Of a DNA stretch of 64,000 nt, positions 16,604-26,135 are shown piece by piece. The position numbers and the translations under genes were made by a program. The stretch covers positions 1 to 64,000 of the forward strand of contig CAYSPZ010000001.1 in the NCBI GenBank assembly GCA_964433065.1, read 5' to 3'. Each line of letters opens with the position of its first letter. Position 1 is the stretch's first letter. The notes under the pieces were generated by a model. The model ran no database searches. It was not told the origin of the DNA and saw nothing but the letters and a program-made list of their open reading frames with translations. Source of the DNA: RGIG3009 sp964433065 (GTDB lineage: Bacteria; Bacillota; Clostridia; Oscillospirales; Acutalibacteraceae).

Positions 16604-17360
16604 ATTTTCCGTACGTTTTGAGTTCGCGCGGTGTGCAACCGAAATACTTTTTGACGATCCGCGCGAAGTATTTGGAGTCGTTAAAACCGCTCTCGAATGC
16701 CGCGTTCTCGATCGACGTGCCGCCCGATATCAGGTTTCGGGCATATTCGAGCCGCAGTTCGGTGATGTATTCGATGGGGGTTTTCCGATAATGTTTTTTG
16801 AACAGTTGGCGGAATACCGTTGCGCCGATCCCCGCTTCGGCGCAGACCGTGTTCACGCTGATGGCGCTGTCCCTGTAATGGGAATTGATAAACGAAACCG
16901 CCTTTAAAAAGTGGGCGGGCAGATTGGCTTTGGTCTCCTTTTCAAAAATGGTACCCAACACGGTATAGAGTTGCGCCATCGAGTAAACGGCATATCCCGG
17001 TTCTTTGTGTTTCCATAACGCGCGCAACCGCAAAAACATTTTATAGATCTGTTCGCCGTCTTCAAAGGGGTAAATTTCAATTTCGCTGTCGTCCTGTGCC
17101 GTGATAAAATGCACGACGATCATTTCGGTATCGGTGTACTGTGCCGTGTATCCCATCTTTTGCGGGAGATACAACACCTCGTTCGCGTGGACGGTATACT
17201 CTTTTTCTCCGCATCGGAAGGCAGCGTTGCCGCTGATTCGAAATGCTAATGCCGAATAGTCGCGCGGTTTCACCTCGAACGTGCCGCCTTCCCAGTGCAT
17301 ATGTTCCACCCCGACGACGGTCAATATCGGATTGTTGGCATTGTACAGCATTTTCTCCAC
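16602..17360 (-). CDS. AraC-family transcriptional regulator
   Basis: The 252-aa protein has an N-terminal cupin-like sensor domain (about 20-110, including EYTVHANEVLYLPQ). A C-terminal pair of helix-turn-helix motifs follows (about 150-250), including ISVNTVCAEAGIGATVFRQL and the AraC hallmark AAFESGFNDSKYFARIVKKY. Such proteins activate sugar-use genes when a ligand binds the cupin domain. It is divergent from the GH20-unknown-Gfo-GH89 operon starting at 17481, which is its likely target; the 120-base shared intergenic region would hold the operators. Confidence 0.85.
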   Translation of the reverse strand: MEKMLYNANNPILTVVGVEHMHWEGGTFEVKPRDYSALAFRISGNAAFRCGEKEYTVHANEVLYLPQKMGYTAQYTDTEMIVVHFITAQDDSEIEIYPFEDGEQIYKMFLRLRALWKHKEPGYAVYSMAQLYTVLGTIFEKETKANLPAHFLKAVSFINSHYRDSAISVNTVCAEAGIGATVFRQLFKKHYRKTPIEYITELRLEYARNLISGGTSIENAAFESGFNDSKYFARIVKKYFGCTPRELKTYGK

Positions 17361-17480
17361 CTCAATACCATTATACGCAATTTTTCACGGAATTCAAGTG
17401 TTAAATAATCCACCTTTTGCGTTGTAATGTGGGTTCGTTTTCTCTTCGTTCGGGCTTATTATGAAGGTGAGGTGATAAAG

Positions 17481-18833
17481 ATGCAAGAGTATTTTATGTT
17501 AAGCACCACAACGGTTGCGACGGCAGACCAAAGAATGGCAAACGATACGGTCAAACGTCTGTGGCATCGGTTTTGTCTTACCGACGGCACGCTTGACATA
17601 AAGGCAGGTGACGCGTGTACGTTTCGTATCGGCGATACGGCATTGCCCATACTCGCGGACGGCAAGGAATACGCGTTGCGTGTGGACAAACACGGTGTTG
17701 CTGTTGTCGGCAGCGATTACGGCGGACTGATGCGGGGGTTTTTCTCCCTGTTGATGAAGATGGCGTACGTTGACGGCGGTATGAAGATCAACGCGGTTGA
17801 AGAAGAGAGCGGATACACCGTTCGAAATCGTATGATCCACATTTGCGTGTTCCCCGAAAACGATCTGTATTTCATCCAAAAACTCATCCGCCTTTCGGCA
17901 CTGTGCCAATACACCCATATCGTGATCGAATTTTGGGGGATGCTCCAATACGATTGCCTGAAAGAACTGGCATGGCCACACGCGTTTACCAAAGAACAGG
18001 CGAGGGAACTGATCCGCGAATGCCGCGAACTGGGGATCGAACCGATCCCGATGTTCAACCAACTCGGTCACGCGACCGCGTCGCGGTGTTGTTACGGCAA
18101 ACACGTGGTATTGGATCAGAACCTCAAACTGAGCCGTCTGTTCACCCCCGACGGGTGGGCTTGGAATATCGGATCGGATGAGGTGAAGGCCCTGCTTCGC
18201 GACGTGCGCCGCGAATTGTACGAGTTGTTCGGTGAGGGTGAGTATATGCACGTCGGCTGTGATGAAGCGTATTTTATCACCGCCCATCCCGAATGGCGCA
18301 AACTCCTCCCCGATTATTTGCGTGAACTCACCCGCGAGGTGGAAAGCGAAGGACGACGTCCGATGATCTGGATGGATATGTTGTTGGAAAAGGATGCTTT
18401 CAAGAACTGCTATACCACCGGCGAAAAAGCGGAAGCGGAACGCATTCGCAATACCGTTGCCGACTCTTCGGTGTTTGTGGACTGGCAGTATCACACCACC
18501 GAGATCCCTGTTCCGTCGCTTGCTTCGCTCAAGGGTTGCGGCAAAGACGTGATGGGTGCGCCGTTCCTCACGGTGGATAACTGCAACGCGCACGTACAGA
18601 CGATTATCCAAAACGACCTGTTCGGTGTCATGCACACCACGTGGCATCTGCTCAAAGATTGTATGCATACCGTGTTGGGGTGCGCGAAACAGTGCGGTGC
18701 GGTTACCTTCCCGTGGACGCAACCGCACGAAGGACTTCATTTAGAAACCGCCACCTTGTTGCGTTATGTAAGTTTTGGAGGCAATTCCTACCGCGAGAGC
18801 GGATGGGCACCCGAACAAATTAATTTGTATTAA
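17481..18833 (+). CDS. Glycoside hydrolase family 20-like beta-hexosaminidase
   Basis: The 450-aa protein fits GH20, whose members remove terminal beta-linked GlcNAc or GalNAc by substrate-assisted catalysis. The barrel shows the characteristic Asp-Glu pair in MHVGCDEAYF (Asp261, Glu262), preceded by LGIEPIPMFNQLGHATA, the GH20-type substrate-binding segment. The N-terminal 100 residues resemble the small alpha/beta domain that precedes many GH20 barrels. There is no signal peptide, so it probably acts on imported oligosaccharides. The ATG at 17481 follows GAAGGTGAGGTGATAAAG. It heads a four-gene operon. Confidence 0.75.
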   Translation: MQEYFMLSTTTVATADQRMANDTVKRLWHRFCLTDGTLDIKAGDACTFRIGDTALPILADGKEYALRVDKHGVAVVGSDYGGLMRGFFSLLMKMAYVDGGMKINAVEEESGYTVRNRMIHICVFPENDLYFIQKLIRLSALCQYTHIVIEFWGMLQYDCLKELAWPHAFTKEQARELIRECRELGIEPIPMFNQLGHATASRCCYGKHVVLDQNLKLSRLFTPDGWAWNIGSDEVKALLRDVRRELYELFGEGEYMHVGCDEAYFITAHPEWRKLLPDYLRELTREVESEGRRPMIWMDMLLEKDAFKNCYTTGEKAEAERIRNTVADSSVFVDWQYHTTEIPVPSLASLKGCGKDVMGAPFLTVDNCNAHVQTIIQNDLFGVMHTTWHLLKDCMHTVLGCAKQCGAVTFPWTQPHEGLHLETATLLRYVSFGGNSYRESGWAPEQINLY

Positions 18834-18845
18834 GGAGATGACGTG

Positions 18846-19538
18846 ATGAACACCCTGCAAGAAAAACTGGATTTCTTACTGGACAAGTATTCGGTAGCGA
18901 CCGCCGCTACCCTGAAAGACCGTTACACCGCCGTGATCGACGGTGTGGAGACCCCGATCCTGTCCCATCGACTGGAACGGCGGTTTACGGAACTGCGCAA
19001 CATTGTGCAAGGCGGTACGCTCAAAGGCATCAGCGTAATGCGCGTGGCGCGGATCGTTGAGAAGGGCGCGGATATTTTCGACGAACTGTATCGTGAACTG
19101 GATTTGTGTCAGTACGTGTTGGGCAAGAAGATTGTGGCGGTCACCGCGATGCAAAGCAAAAACGCGTTGAACGTGATCGCGACGGCGGAAGACAGTATCG
19201 TCTGTACCATTGAGATCGCCGCGACGCTTTCGAAGGGTGAACCCGCAAAGGACAAGCACGAGATCATTTCCGAGCGCGGTATCGCGTGTGACGTGGTGGT
19301 AGACGCGCAATTAAAACAAGAGTCCATCTACGTGTTCGGTGCTGAAAACAAGAAGTTCACCGACGTGGATTTCGAGTTGTACGGGCTTTCGACCGAGGAT
19401 ATTGCGGTGGTACGCGCGGCATTTGCGGTTGCGCAAAAGGGCAACCGTGATGAGATGATCGATCAGGATCGTGCCCTGAAAGCGATGGTTGAAAAAGTAA
19501 AGTGTTCGGTAGCACTCGGTGAAAGGCAGGTAATCTGA
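18846..19538 (+). CDS. Uncharacterised 230-aa protein in glycan operon
   Basis: No family is recognised. The first half is helical, with heptad-like stretches (TLQEKLDFLLDKYSV and LERRFTELRNIV). The second half is an alternating beta-rich region (KKIVAVTAMQSKNALNVIATA onward) that recalls the sheet domain of Gfo/Idh/MocA proteins without their NAD-binding part. The ATG at 18846 has AAGGAG at ideal spacing; a GTG one codon earlier is possible. It lies between GH20 and a Gfo/Idh/MocA oxidoreductase whose ATG follows its stop by two bases, so it may be a partner subunit of that enzyme. Confidence 0.6.
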   Translation: MNTLQEKLDFLLDKYSVATAATLKDRYTAVIDGVETPILSHRLERRFTELRNIVQGGTLKGISVMRVARIVEKGADIFDELYRELDLCQYVLGKKIVAVTAMQSKNALNVIATAEDSIVCTIEIAATLSKGEPAKDKHEIISERGIACDVVVDAQLKQESIYVFGAENKKFTDVDFELYGLSTEDIAVVRAAFAVAQKGNRDEMIDQDRALKAMVEKVKCSVALGERQVI

Positions 19539-19539
19539 A

Positions 19540-20616
19540 ATGAAACCGTTGAAAATTGCGATGATGAGTATGACCCACGGTCATACGCGTAAATACTATC
19601 AGGTTTTAAAGGAAAACCCGAAACTCGACTGGGTGGCGGTTGCGACCGCGAATGACGAGGTGAAAGAGATCTTCTTAAACAGCGTGGAGGGGATTCCTTG
19701 CTATGACAGTGAGATCGAGATGCTGGATGCGCATCCCGAGATCGAAGCGGTGGTACTTGCCAGCGAAAACAGCGATCATTTACAGCAGATGAAACTCTGC
19801 GCCGAGCGCGGTATTCACATTCTGTCGATGAAAGTACCCACCTTTGATATGGACGAATACGACGAGATGATCGATATCGTCGACAAAAACGGGTTGGTCT
19901 GTCAGATCGAACTGGAGATGCATTATAATCCTGTGATCGCCCGATTGAAAGAGGTGGTCGAAAGCGGTGAGATCGGTAAGATTCAATCGTTTAACGCGAC
20001 CAACATCACCCTATCCCCCGTCTGGGCGTTCCCGTGGCAGGGCGTTCCCGAAAAGAGTTACGGCAAACGCGTACCCATCAAAGAGGGGGACACTCGTTTC
20101 CGCGGCGGTGCGCTTTGCGATCATCCGCACATTTTTGATATGATCCGCCACGTCACGGGCAGTGATTTTGACAGTATTTATGCGGAAGTGGCACCGAATA
20201 TCCGTCCCGATATCGAGGAAGAGGATATGTTGTCGGTGATCGGGAAGATGAAAGACGGAACAGTGTTCTCGCTCGACCCGTCGTGGTCCAAGATGGAAGA
20301 GCGGCTAAAAGTGCCGGGTCCGGGTTGGGAAGTGTTCCCGAAACGCATGGAAGTGAACATCACCTTAAACGGTGAGAAGGGAACGTTGATGGCGGATTGT
20401 TTCGGTCCCAACGTGTATCACAACGGGTGTCCCAACGACCGTTATACCGTGCAATACACCTATTTTGACGAGTGGGTCGGTCTCATCGACGAGTTTGTGG
20501 ACAACATCCGAAACCAAAAAACACCGCTCATCAATCTCCGTTGGCACAAGCGCACCATTGAAGCGATGAACGCGGTGTATGAAAGCATCGCGACCGGGAA
20601 AATTGTGAAATTGTAA
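19540..20616 (+). CDS. Gfo/Idh/MocA-family oxidoreductase
   Basis: The 358-aa protein has an N-terminal Rossmann domain and the Gfo/Idh/MocA C-terminal sheet domain. The usual EKP catalytic motif is replaced by MKVP near residue 97. The later catalytic-region motif GGALCDHPHIFDMIRH fits the family G-G-x-x-x-D-x-x-x-H pattern. Members oxidise or reduce sugars with NAD(P), and some remove or shift groups on N-acetylhexosamines through a redox cycle. It lies two bases after the unknown 230-aa gene and 14 before the GH89-like gene, consistent with processing the sugars those enzymes release. Confidence 0.85.
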   Translation: MKPLKIAMMSMTHGHTRKYYQVLKENPKLDWVAVATANDEVKEIFLNSVEGIPCYDSEIEMLDAHPEIEAVVLASENSDHLQQMKLCAERGIHILSMKVPTFDMDEYDEMIDIVDKNGLVCQIELEMHYNPVIARLKEVVESGEIGKIQSFNATNITLSPVWAFPWQGVPEKSYGKRVPIKEGDTRFRGGALCDHPHIFDMIRHVTGSDFDSIYAEVAPNIRPDIEEEDMLSVIGKMKDGTVFSLDPSWSKMEERLKVPGPGWEVFPKRMEVNITLNGEKGTLMADCFGPNVYHNGCPNDRYTVQYTYFDEWVGLIDEFVDNIRNQKTPLINLRWHKRTIEAMNAVYESIATGKIVKL

Positions 20617-20630
20617 AGTGAGGAACGGCT

Positions 20631-22946
20631 ATGTCACTCGTTATCTTGAAACCTACCCACAGTGAACCCGCTTACGAACAAGCGGCGATCGCGTTCCAAA
20701 CGATGTATCGCGCCGTGACGGGACGCGAGATCGACATTGTCGAACAGGACGACGGGAATCACGATCTCGTTGTGATCGGTTCGGATGCGGTAAACGATTT
20801 TTTGATGAACGAGGTTCTGGAACTTCGGTTGAACAGTTTAAAGATCCGTTACGGAACGGACGATTACTGTATTCGTTCCTACGTGCAGAACGGTCGAAAG
20901 GTATTGATCCTTGCGGGCGGACGGGGACGGTCGACGTTATACGCGGTATACGATTATTTTGAGAGGTTTGTCGGTTGCCACTATTTTTGGGACGGTGACG
21001 TTATTCCTCACAAAGAGGATATCCCGATGGACGGTATCGACGTTTCTCAGTCGCCTCGCTTTGAATTTCGCGGATTGCGGTATTTTGCGCACAGGGGACT
21101 GAAACGGTTTCAGGCGGAACACTGGTCGTTTGAGGATTGGAAGCAGGAACTCGACTGGCTTGTGAAAAAGCGGTTGAATTTCTTTATGTTGCGCATCGGT
21201 ATGGACGATATCTGGCAACGCGCGTTTCCCGACGACGTCCCCTACCCCGAGGGGTTTAACGTCATCGATGGGATCGACGCGGAGGGGTATAACGATCGCA
21301 CCGATTTCTGGACGCTTAAATACCGAGGCGAACTTAAAATTAAGGTGTTGGAATATGCGCGAAGTCTTGATCTCACCTATCCCGTCGATTGCGGTACGAT
21401 GACCCACTGGTACAGTCGGACACCCGCCGCGTTTTTGGAACGTAAACAGCCGTCTTTTCTCGCGCAAGCGAGTGATAATTACGTCGCATCCGATACCGGT
21501 CGCGTTTTGGATTTTACCAAACGGGAAAATATGGATCATTATCTGCGGTTGACCGAAACGATGGTAACCCAGCACGAAAAAAGCGATGGGTTGTTTCACA
21601 CGATTGGGCTCGGTGAACGGCAGATATACGAGGAAAAGGACAAGAATTTTGCGTTGAAACTGGTCGCGTATCGCCGCATTGCCGCGGAGATACGCAAACG
21701 GTATCCCAATGCCAAACTGATGTTGGCGAGTTGGGATTTCGCGGGATGGTGGACACCTCAAGAGGTACAGGCACTGATCAAAGAATTGGATCCCGAACGA
21801 ACGATCCTTCTGGATTACACGTCCGAAGTGGACGATCCCGCCATCAGTTTTATGAACTGGGGTGTTGTGGGAAAATTCCCGTGGGTGTTCGGTCTGTTCC
21901 ACGCGTATGAGTCGGAAAGTGAACTGAGAGGTCCGTACGACCGCTCGGATGAACGGTTGCGTATTGCCGCCGACGACCCTTATTGTAAGGGCATGATCTT
22001 GTGGCCCGAGTTATCCCACAGCGATCCGCTGGTACTCGAATACCTGTCACAAAACGCGTGGGCACCGCTCGAATATACGATCGAAGAGATCACCGAACGG
22101 TTCTGCCGTAACCGCTACGGCGCGTTTGCGGAATATATGAATACCGCCTGGCAACAACTGTTACCGTTTATCAAAACGGGGCACTGGGGCGGATTGTCCC
22201 GCCGCACACCCGATGACGAACGCTATTCGGACTACCTGTCCAACTGGTACGTTCATCAAGATATGTGGGCGAAACCGTTGGCGGTTTCCGCGGAGAATAT
22301 CGGTACGCGCGAAGCACTGATCGATCACTATCGCAGCAGGGCGGTCAACGTTCGTCCTACGTTGGGTGCCGCCGTTGCCGCACTGAAAGCGGTATCTTCC
22401 GACAAAGAGGCATTTGCCGACCGCTTTATTCTGCGTGATGCGGTGGATATGGCGAGGACCGTGCTGGGCAGATTGCTCAACCACGTTTTCATCCACGCGT
22501 GGGCGGCGCAGGGAGATACGGCACAGGTACAACGATCGGCAGACGTGTATTTTGAAGGACTCTCGATCCTGCAACGGTTGTTGAGCGTCAATGATGATTT
22601 TTCAGTCTATCAAACGTTATTGCAGTTGCAAACGGCTGCGCCTGTCAATCCCGAATTTGAACGGACACTGAAACGGAACATCGGCAATCGGTATTGCAGC
22701 GGGTACGCATACGAACTTGTCGGATATCTCATCAAAGACGAAGCGAAGGTCGCGTTTGATCTGTTGCTTCAAGGAAAGACCGACAATGCGGACGACCTTA
22801 ACGCAAGGTTTGACGAGGTGCGTACCCGTTTCGAAAACACCCCGCTCTCAGAAATGCAACCCGTCGATATCCCGAAACCCGAGGAGATCCTGTTGGAAAC
22901 GGCGGAATTTGTCGAGCGGTATGCCGATCTCATATTGATCCGGTAA
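20631..22946 (+). CDS. GH89-like alpha-N-acetylglucosaminidase
   Basis: The 771-aa protein resembles GH89 (NAGLU), retaining hydrolases that remove alpha-linked GlcNAc. The N-terminal domain ends in DYFERFVGCHYFWDGDVIPH, like the NAGLU N-terminal domain. The barrel contains TIGLGER (Glu329) and GMILWPELSH (Glu460); their spacing of 131 residues matches the two catalytic Glu of human NAGLU. PWVFGLFHAYES corresponds to the PWIWCMLHNFGG region. There is no signal peptide. With GH20 in the same operon it suggests breakdown of host mucin or other GlcNAc-capped glycans. The exact family should be treated as likely rather than proved. Confidence 0.7.
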   Translation: MSLVILKPTHSEPAYEQAAIAFQTMYRAVTGREIDIVEQDDGNHDLVVIGSDAVNDFLMNEVLELRLNSLKIRYGTDDYCIRSYVQNGRKVLILAGGRGRSTLYAVYDYFERFVGCHYFWDGDVIPHKEDIPMDGIDVSQSPRFEFRGLRYFAHRGLKRFQAEHWSFEDWKQELDWLVKKRLNFFMLRIGMDDIWQRAFPDDVPYPEGFNVIDGIDAEGYNDRTDFWTLKYRGELKIKVLEYARSLDLTYPVDCGTMTHWYSRTPAAFLERKQPSFLAQASDNYVASDTGRVLDFTKRENMDHYLRLTETMVTQHEKSDGLFHTIGLGERQIYEEKDKNFALKLVAYRRIAAEIRKRYPNAKLMLASWDFAGWWTPQEVQALIKELDPERTILLDYTSEVDDPAISFMNWGVVGKFPWVFGLFHAYESESELRGPYDRSDERLRIAADDPYCKGMILWPELSHSDPLVLEYLSQNAWAPLEYTIEEITERFCRNRYGAFAEYMNTAWQQLLPFIKTGHWGGLSRRTPDDERYSDYLSNWYVHQDMWAKPLAVSAENIGTREALIDHYRSRAVNVRPTLGAAVAALKAVSSDKEAFADRFILRDAVDMARTVLGRLLNHVFIHAWAAQGDTAQVQRSADVYFEGLSILQRLLSVNDDFSVYQTLLQLQTAAPVNPEFERTLKRNIGNRYCSGYAYELVGYLIKDEAKVAFDLLLQGKTDNADDLNARFDEVRTRFENTPLSEMQPVDIPKPEEILLETAEFVERYADLILIR

Positions 22947-22978
22947 TTTTTCCGAGTATCAGAAGATAGTAAACGATA

Positions 22979-23013
22979 AAAGCGGAGTGGAATTCCAATT
23001 CCACTCCGCTTTA
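22979..23013. terminator. Bidirectional terminator after the GH89-like gene
   Basis: AAAGCGGAGTGGAAT and ATTCCACTCCGCTTT form a long perfect stem between two convergent operons. Confidence 0.8.
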
Positions 23014-23019
23014 TTTGTA

Positions 23020-23421
23020 TCATTTCATCAGTTCGTCGGTAAGGCGGAGGATCTCGGGGGCGATCTTTTCGCGCTCTTTTTTGACGATGCGGTTGTAAAG
23101 GGGGTATGCCAGACTCACGAGTATGATGCCGACAACACCGATTGGGATACCGACAAGCATTGCCATCTCTTCGTAAGTGCCGAGTATTTTGGAAAAATCG
23201 GACATAGTAAGGCTCATACCGATCCCTAAGAGCAACGCGCCGATCACCCCGACGATCAGCGATGCCCTCTGCGCTTTGGCGGTGACGCTCGCGTCTAAGC
23301 GGCGAAGTTGTGCCATCTTGTCTTCGGGTTCGGCGGGGGCTGTGTATTTTTTGCGGATGGCGCGGATCTCGTCCTGTTCTTTTGCGGAATAGGTCAATTG
23401 AAAGGTTTCGTTATTTTCCAT
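23020..23421 (-). CDS. Small two-TM membrane protein
   Basis: The 133-aa protein has a charged N-terminal region, two hydrophobic segments (about 52-72, ASLIVGVIGALLLGIGMSL, and 85-107) and a helical tail (KIAPEILRLTDELMK). It is a paralogue of the 123-aa protein at 26387-26758: the shared pattern is G-x-G-M-S-L-x-M, then a second TM ending in YPLY or YPIY, then KK/RK and L-x-L-x-D-x-x-M. It is last in the two-component operon, nine bases after the 290-aa membrane protein. The function is unknown; a role in envelope stress or peptide sensing is speculation. Confidence 0.7.
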   Translation of the reverse strand: MENNETFQLTYSAKEQDEIRAIRKKYTAPAEPEDKMAQLRRLDASVTAKAQRASLIVGVIGALLLGIGMSLTMSDFSKILGTYEEMAMLVGIPIGVVGIILVSLAYPLYNRIVKKEREKIAPEILRLTDELMK

Positions 23422-23430
23422 ATCGGTTCC

Positions 23431-24303
23431 TCACTGTTTGAATGCTTTTAATTGTTGATTGCTTCGTACGATCATATAGAGTGCCATCACGATGATGAAG
23501 ACGGACACGACACCGCCCGTGACACCCAGAAAGATCTTACGCGTGAGTGCGTCCATACCGTCACCGAAGGTGGTGAGCATGGTGGATTCAAGTGTTAACA
23601 TCGACACGCACGCGGATGCCAGACTGATGATCTTGGACGCGGAGTACACGGGGCTGCCCAGTTTACGGTAGCGGACGACGTTGACGATCGCCATCGCAAG
23701 AGAGCCGAAGGTATATGCCGCCAACGCGATGGTGGTGATCTCGTGATGGTGGAAGGTGCGGTTCCAATACACCATAAAAAAGATGATGAGGGTGAGTGCT
23801 AAATTCATCACGAGAAAGGTGATGCCGCAGGCACGGTATTTGCGCAGTTCTTCGCGCATCCGCTCCCCTGCTTTATGGCGGCGGGTATGACGCGCCAAAA
23901 AGAAGCGCATCACCGCCAACGCGGTGTAATATCCTGCCAACGAGTAAAACCAGAATGTATGATGCCACAAGCCCATCCCCAGTTGCAGCAGTGCGTAGGC
24001 GACGTTCCACGCAAGCGTACCGTACAGCGACACGTTTACCCGCAGGCGGGTATCGGTCTTCCAGAGGTTCCAGTAGCGGTTTTCCGCTTTAAACGTTTTG
24101 AAAAACCCGATCAGATGCGGGATCTTAAAGCACCACACGGTCAAGGTATAAAATGCCAATACGTATGAAAGAACGGCAACGACCGAGTCGGTTTGCAAAC
24201 GTATCATCGAATAGACCAAAAATGCGGTGGCGATGGGTACTAACAGGATCATCACGGCAAGATGCGGAAACAGCAGGGCTTTGCCGAGTTTTTTCCAGTC
24301 CAT
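23431..24303 (-). CDS. Multi-pass membrane protein, unknown
   Basis: The 290-aa protein has about seven or eight hydrophobic segments and no catalytic motif I recognise. The ATG at 24303 (MDWKKLGKALLFPHLAVM) is chosen because GGAGG lies seven bases upstream; longer in-frame starts overlap the histidine kinase gene. The start follows directly on the kinase stop (TGATATG), so the two are translationally coupled. It may be the target or sensory partner of the two-component system. Confidence 0.7.
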   Translation of the reverse strand: MDWKKLGKALLFPHLAVMILLVPIATAFLVYSMIRLQTDSVVAVLSYVLAFYTLTVWCFKIPHLIGFFKTFKAENRYWNLWKTDTRLRVNVSLYGTLAWNVAYALLQLGMGLWHHTFWFYSLAGYYTALAVMRFFLARHTRRHKAGERMREELRKYRACGITFLVMNLALTLIIFFMVYWNRTFHHHEITTIALAAYTFGSLAMAIVNVVRYRKLGSPVYSASKIISLASACVSMLTLESTMLTTFGDGMDALTRKIFLGVTGGVVSVFIIVMALYMIVRSNQQLKAFKQ

Positions 24304-24304
24304 A

Positions 24305-25366
24305 TCAAGACCTCCGTATCCGAACGGTGAAGGTGGTGCCGACACCGACGGCGCTTTCCACGCTGATCTCGCCGTGCAGAATATCCACCACCCGTTTTAC
24401 GAGAGCAAGACCGAGTCCGTTTCCCTGCACCGAGTGGGAGGTATCGCCCTGATAGAATTTTTCGAAGATGTGGGCGCCGACCTGCGCGGTCATACCGATA
24501 CCCGTGTCGGACACCTTTACGATCGCGTGGCGGTCGGTGGCGGTCAGGCTGACGCTTACCGTTCCGCCGCTTTTGGTGAATTTAAAGGCATTGGAAAAGA
24601 GGTTGTTCCACACGAGGCTTAACAGTTCCGCGTCGGCTTTTACCTTGACGTCTTCGGCGATATCGGTATCGATCTCGATCTGTGCGTTTTCCCAGACGGT
24701 TTCGAATTGTAACAGACATTCGCAGAGTTGTTCGCCGAGATCGAATTCGGTGGTTTTGGGATAGATCTGTTGGTTTTCAAGGCGGTTCAGTTGTAAGATG
24801 TTGGTCATCATCTGCGCCATACGACGGGAACCGTCGGTGACACCTTTGGCATATTCGATCCGTTTGTCGTCGGGCAGGTTGTCCGCCTGTAACAGCGTAC
24901 CGTAGTTCTGCATCACGGCGAGGGGGGTCTTCATTTCGTGGGACACGTTGGCGATGAAATCGGTGCGCAAGGTTTCCACGCCCGACAGTTCTTCCGCCAT
25001 TTTATTGAAGCAGTCGATGACCTGCTGAAACGCATCGTCGGTACCGAATTTGCTCTGCGGTTTTACTCTTACGGAAAAATCGCCTTGTATAATTTTTTCT
25101 GCCGCATCGGTGATGCGCTTGACCGGACGTTCGACCGTGAGTTTACGACGGATTGAATCAATTACCGTAAATATAAGACTTAAGAGCGCAACGTTCCAGA
25201 AGGTGAGTTTGGCGGCGGTTGCGATGTTTTGGTTGGTAAGGGTGATGCCCAGCGTTTCGCGGAGTGTTGATACGAACAACATCGTGCAGCAGGTAATGAC
25301 AAAGGCTACAAGCAAAAAGAATACAAAATAATGATTGAGCCATTTGAGTACGGTTTTGATCTTCAC
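24305..25366 (-). CDS. Sensor histidine kinase
   Basis: The 353-aa kinase has two TM helices (about 12-32 and 53-70), a HAMP-like linker (VKRITDAAEKIIQGDFSVRV), the H box NVSHEMKTPL with phosphorylatable His143, N box NLFSNAFKFT, G1 box DTGIGM and G2 box GNGLGLALV. The extracytoplasmic loop is only about 20 residues, typical of intramembrane-sensing kinases that watch cell-envelope or antimicrobial-peptide stress. It starts at a GTG overlapping the stop of the response-regulator gene, so the pair is co-translated. Confidence 0.92.
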   Translation of the reverse strand: MKIKTVLKWLNHYFVFFLLVAFVITCCTMLFVSTLRETLGITLTNQNIATAAKLTFWNVALLSLIFTVIDSIRRKLTVERPVKRITDAAEKIIQGDFSVRVKPQSKFGTDDAFQQVIDCFNKMAEELSGVETLRTDFIANVSHEMKTPLAVMQNYGTLLQADNLPDDKRIEYAKGVTDGSRRMAQMMTNILQLNRLENQQIYPKTTEFDLGEQLCECLLQFETVWENAQIEIDTDIAEDVKVKADAELLSLVWNNLFSNAFKFTKSGGTVSVSLTATDRHAIVKVSDTGIGMTAQVGAHIFEKFYQGDTSHSVQGNGLGLALVKRVVDILHGEISVESAVGVGTTFTVRIRRS

Positions 25367-26034
25367 TTGATCACCGCCTTATAGCCGAGACCGTGGACCG
25401 TCTTAATTTCAAAATCCTCGCAGTCAGAGAGTTTCTGACGCAACTTTGTCATATAGACATCAACCGCTCTCGGCGCGGTTTCGGTATCCGCGTCCCAGAA
25501 CTCGTCCATCAGTTGGGTTCTGGTGAAGGTCTTCTTGGGGTAGGACAGCAGTTTATACAGGATGCTGAATTCGCGGTTGGTGAGCGATATTTCTTCATCA
25601 CCCAAATAAGCCGTATGCTCGTCGGCATCCATTCGGAAATTGCCGATTTCCAGTTTACGGCTGGACGCGATCTTGGCGCGGCGGAGAAGCGCGCCGATAC
25701 GCAAAAACAGTTCGTCGAGGTCGATGGGTTTGACCATATAATCGTCCACACCGATACGAAACCCCCGTTGTTTGGAGGCGATATCGTCGCGGGCGGTCAT
25801 AAAGAGAATGGGAATGTCCTCGTTCAGTTCCCGCACGTTTTTGGCAAATTCAAAGCCGTCGATGTCGGGCATCATAATGTCGGACACGATCAGGTCAAAC
25901 AGATTCTCGTAAAGCGCGTCGTAGCCTTCGGTTGCGTTCAGGCAACCGATCGCCTCGTATCCGCTGTGGTTTAAAAACGAGCAGACCGTCTTGTTCAGTT
26001 CCTTGTCGTCTTCGACGACCAATATTTTAAACAT
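25363..26034 (-). CDS. OmpR-family response regulator
   Basis: The 223-aa protein has a receiver domain with phospho-acceptor Asp52 (LIVSDIMMPDIDG), the acidic pair VVEDD at the start and the conserved Lys in DYMVKP. A winged-helix DNA-binding domain with RAVDVYMTKLRQKL follows. The ATG at 26034 (MFKILVVEDD) follows GGCGGAGGTGACACC; longer in-frame starts lie in the promoter region. It is the first gene of an RR-HK-membrane-membrane operon and probably autoregulates it. Confidence 0.93.
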   Translation of the reverse strand: MFKILVVEDDKELNKTVCSFLNHSGYEAIGCLNATEGYDALYENLFDLIVSDIMMPDIDGFEFAKNVRELNEDIPILFMTARDDIASKQRGFRIGVDDYMVKPIDLDELFLRIGALLRRAKIASSRKLEIGNFRMDADEHTAYLGDEEISLTNREFSILYKLLSYPKKTFTRTQLMDEFWDADTETAPRAVDVYMTKLRQKLSDCEDFEIKTVHGLGYKAVIK

Positions 26035-26052
26035 GGTGTCACCTCCGCCTTT

Positions 26053-26080
26053 ATTATACAGTATAACACCCAAATGTTAA
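26053..26080 (-). promoter_or_regulatory. Promoter of the two-component operon
   Basis: The minus strand has TTAACA, a 16-base spacer and TATAAT. A nearby TATACTGTATA palindrome just upstream of the -10 could be an operator. Confidence 0.6.
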
Positions 26081-26096
26081 AGTTTTGTTTATAAAA

Positions 26097-26129
26097 ATGA
26101 GGTGTGGGTATTCCCACACCTCATTTTTC
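26097..26129 (-). terminator. Terminator of the small two-gene unit
   Basis: AATGAGGTGTGGG pairs with CCCACACCTCATT around a four-base loop and has T runs on both sides. It ends the minus-strand unit 26758-26136 just before the two-component promoter. Confidence 0.75.
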
Positions 26130-26135
26130 GTGAAT

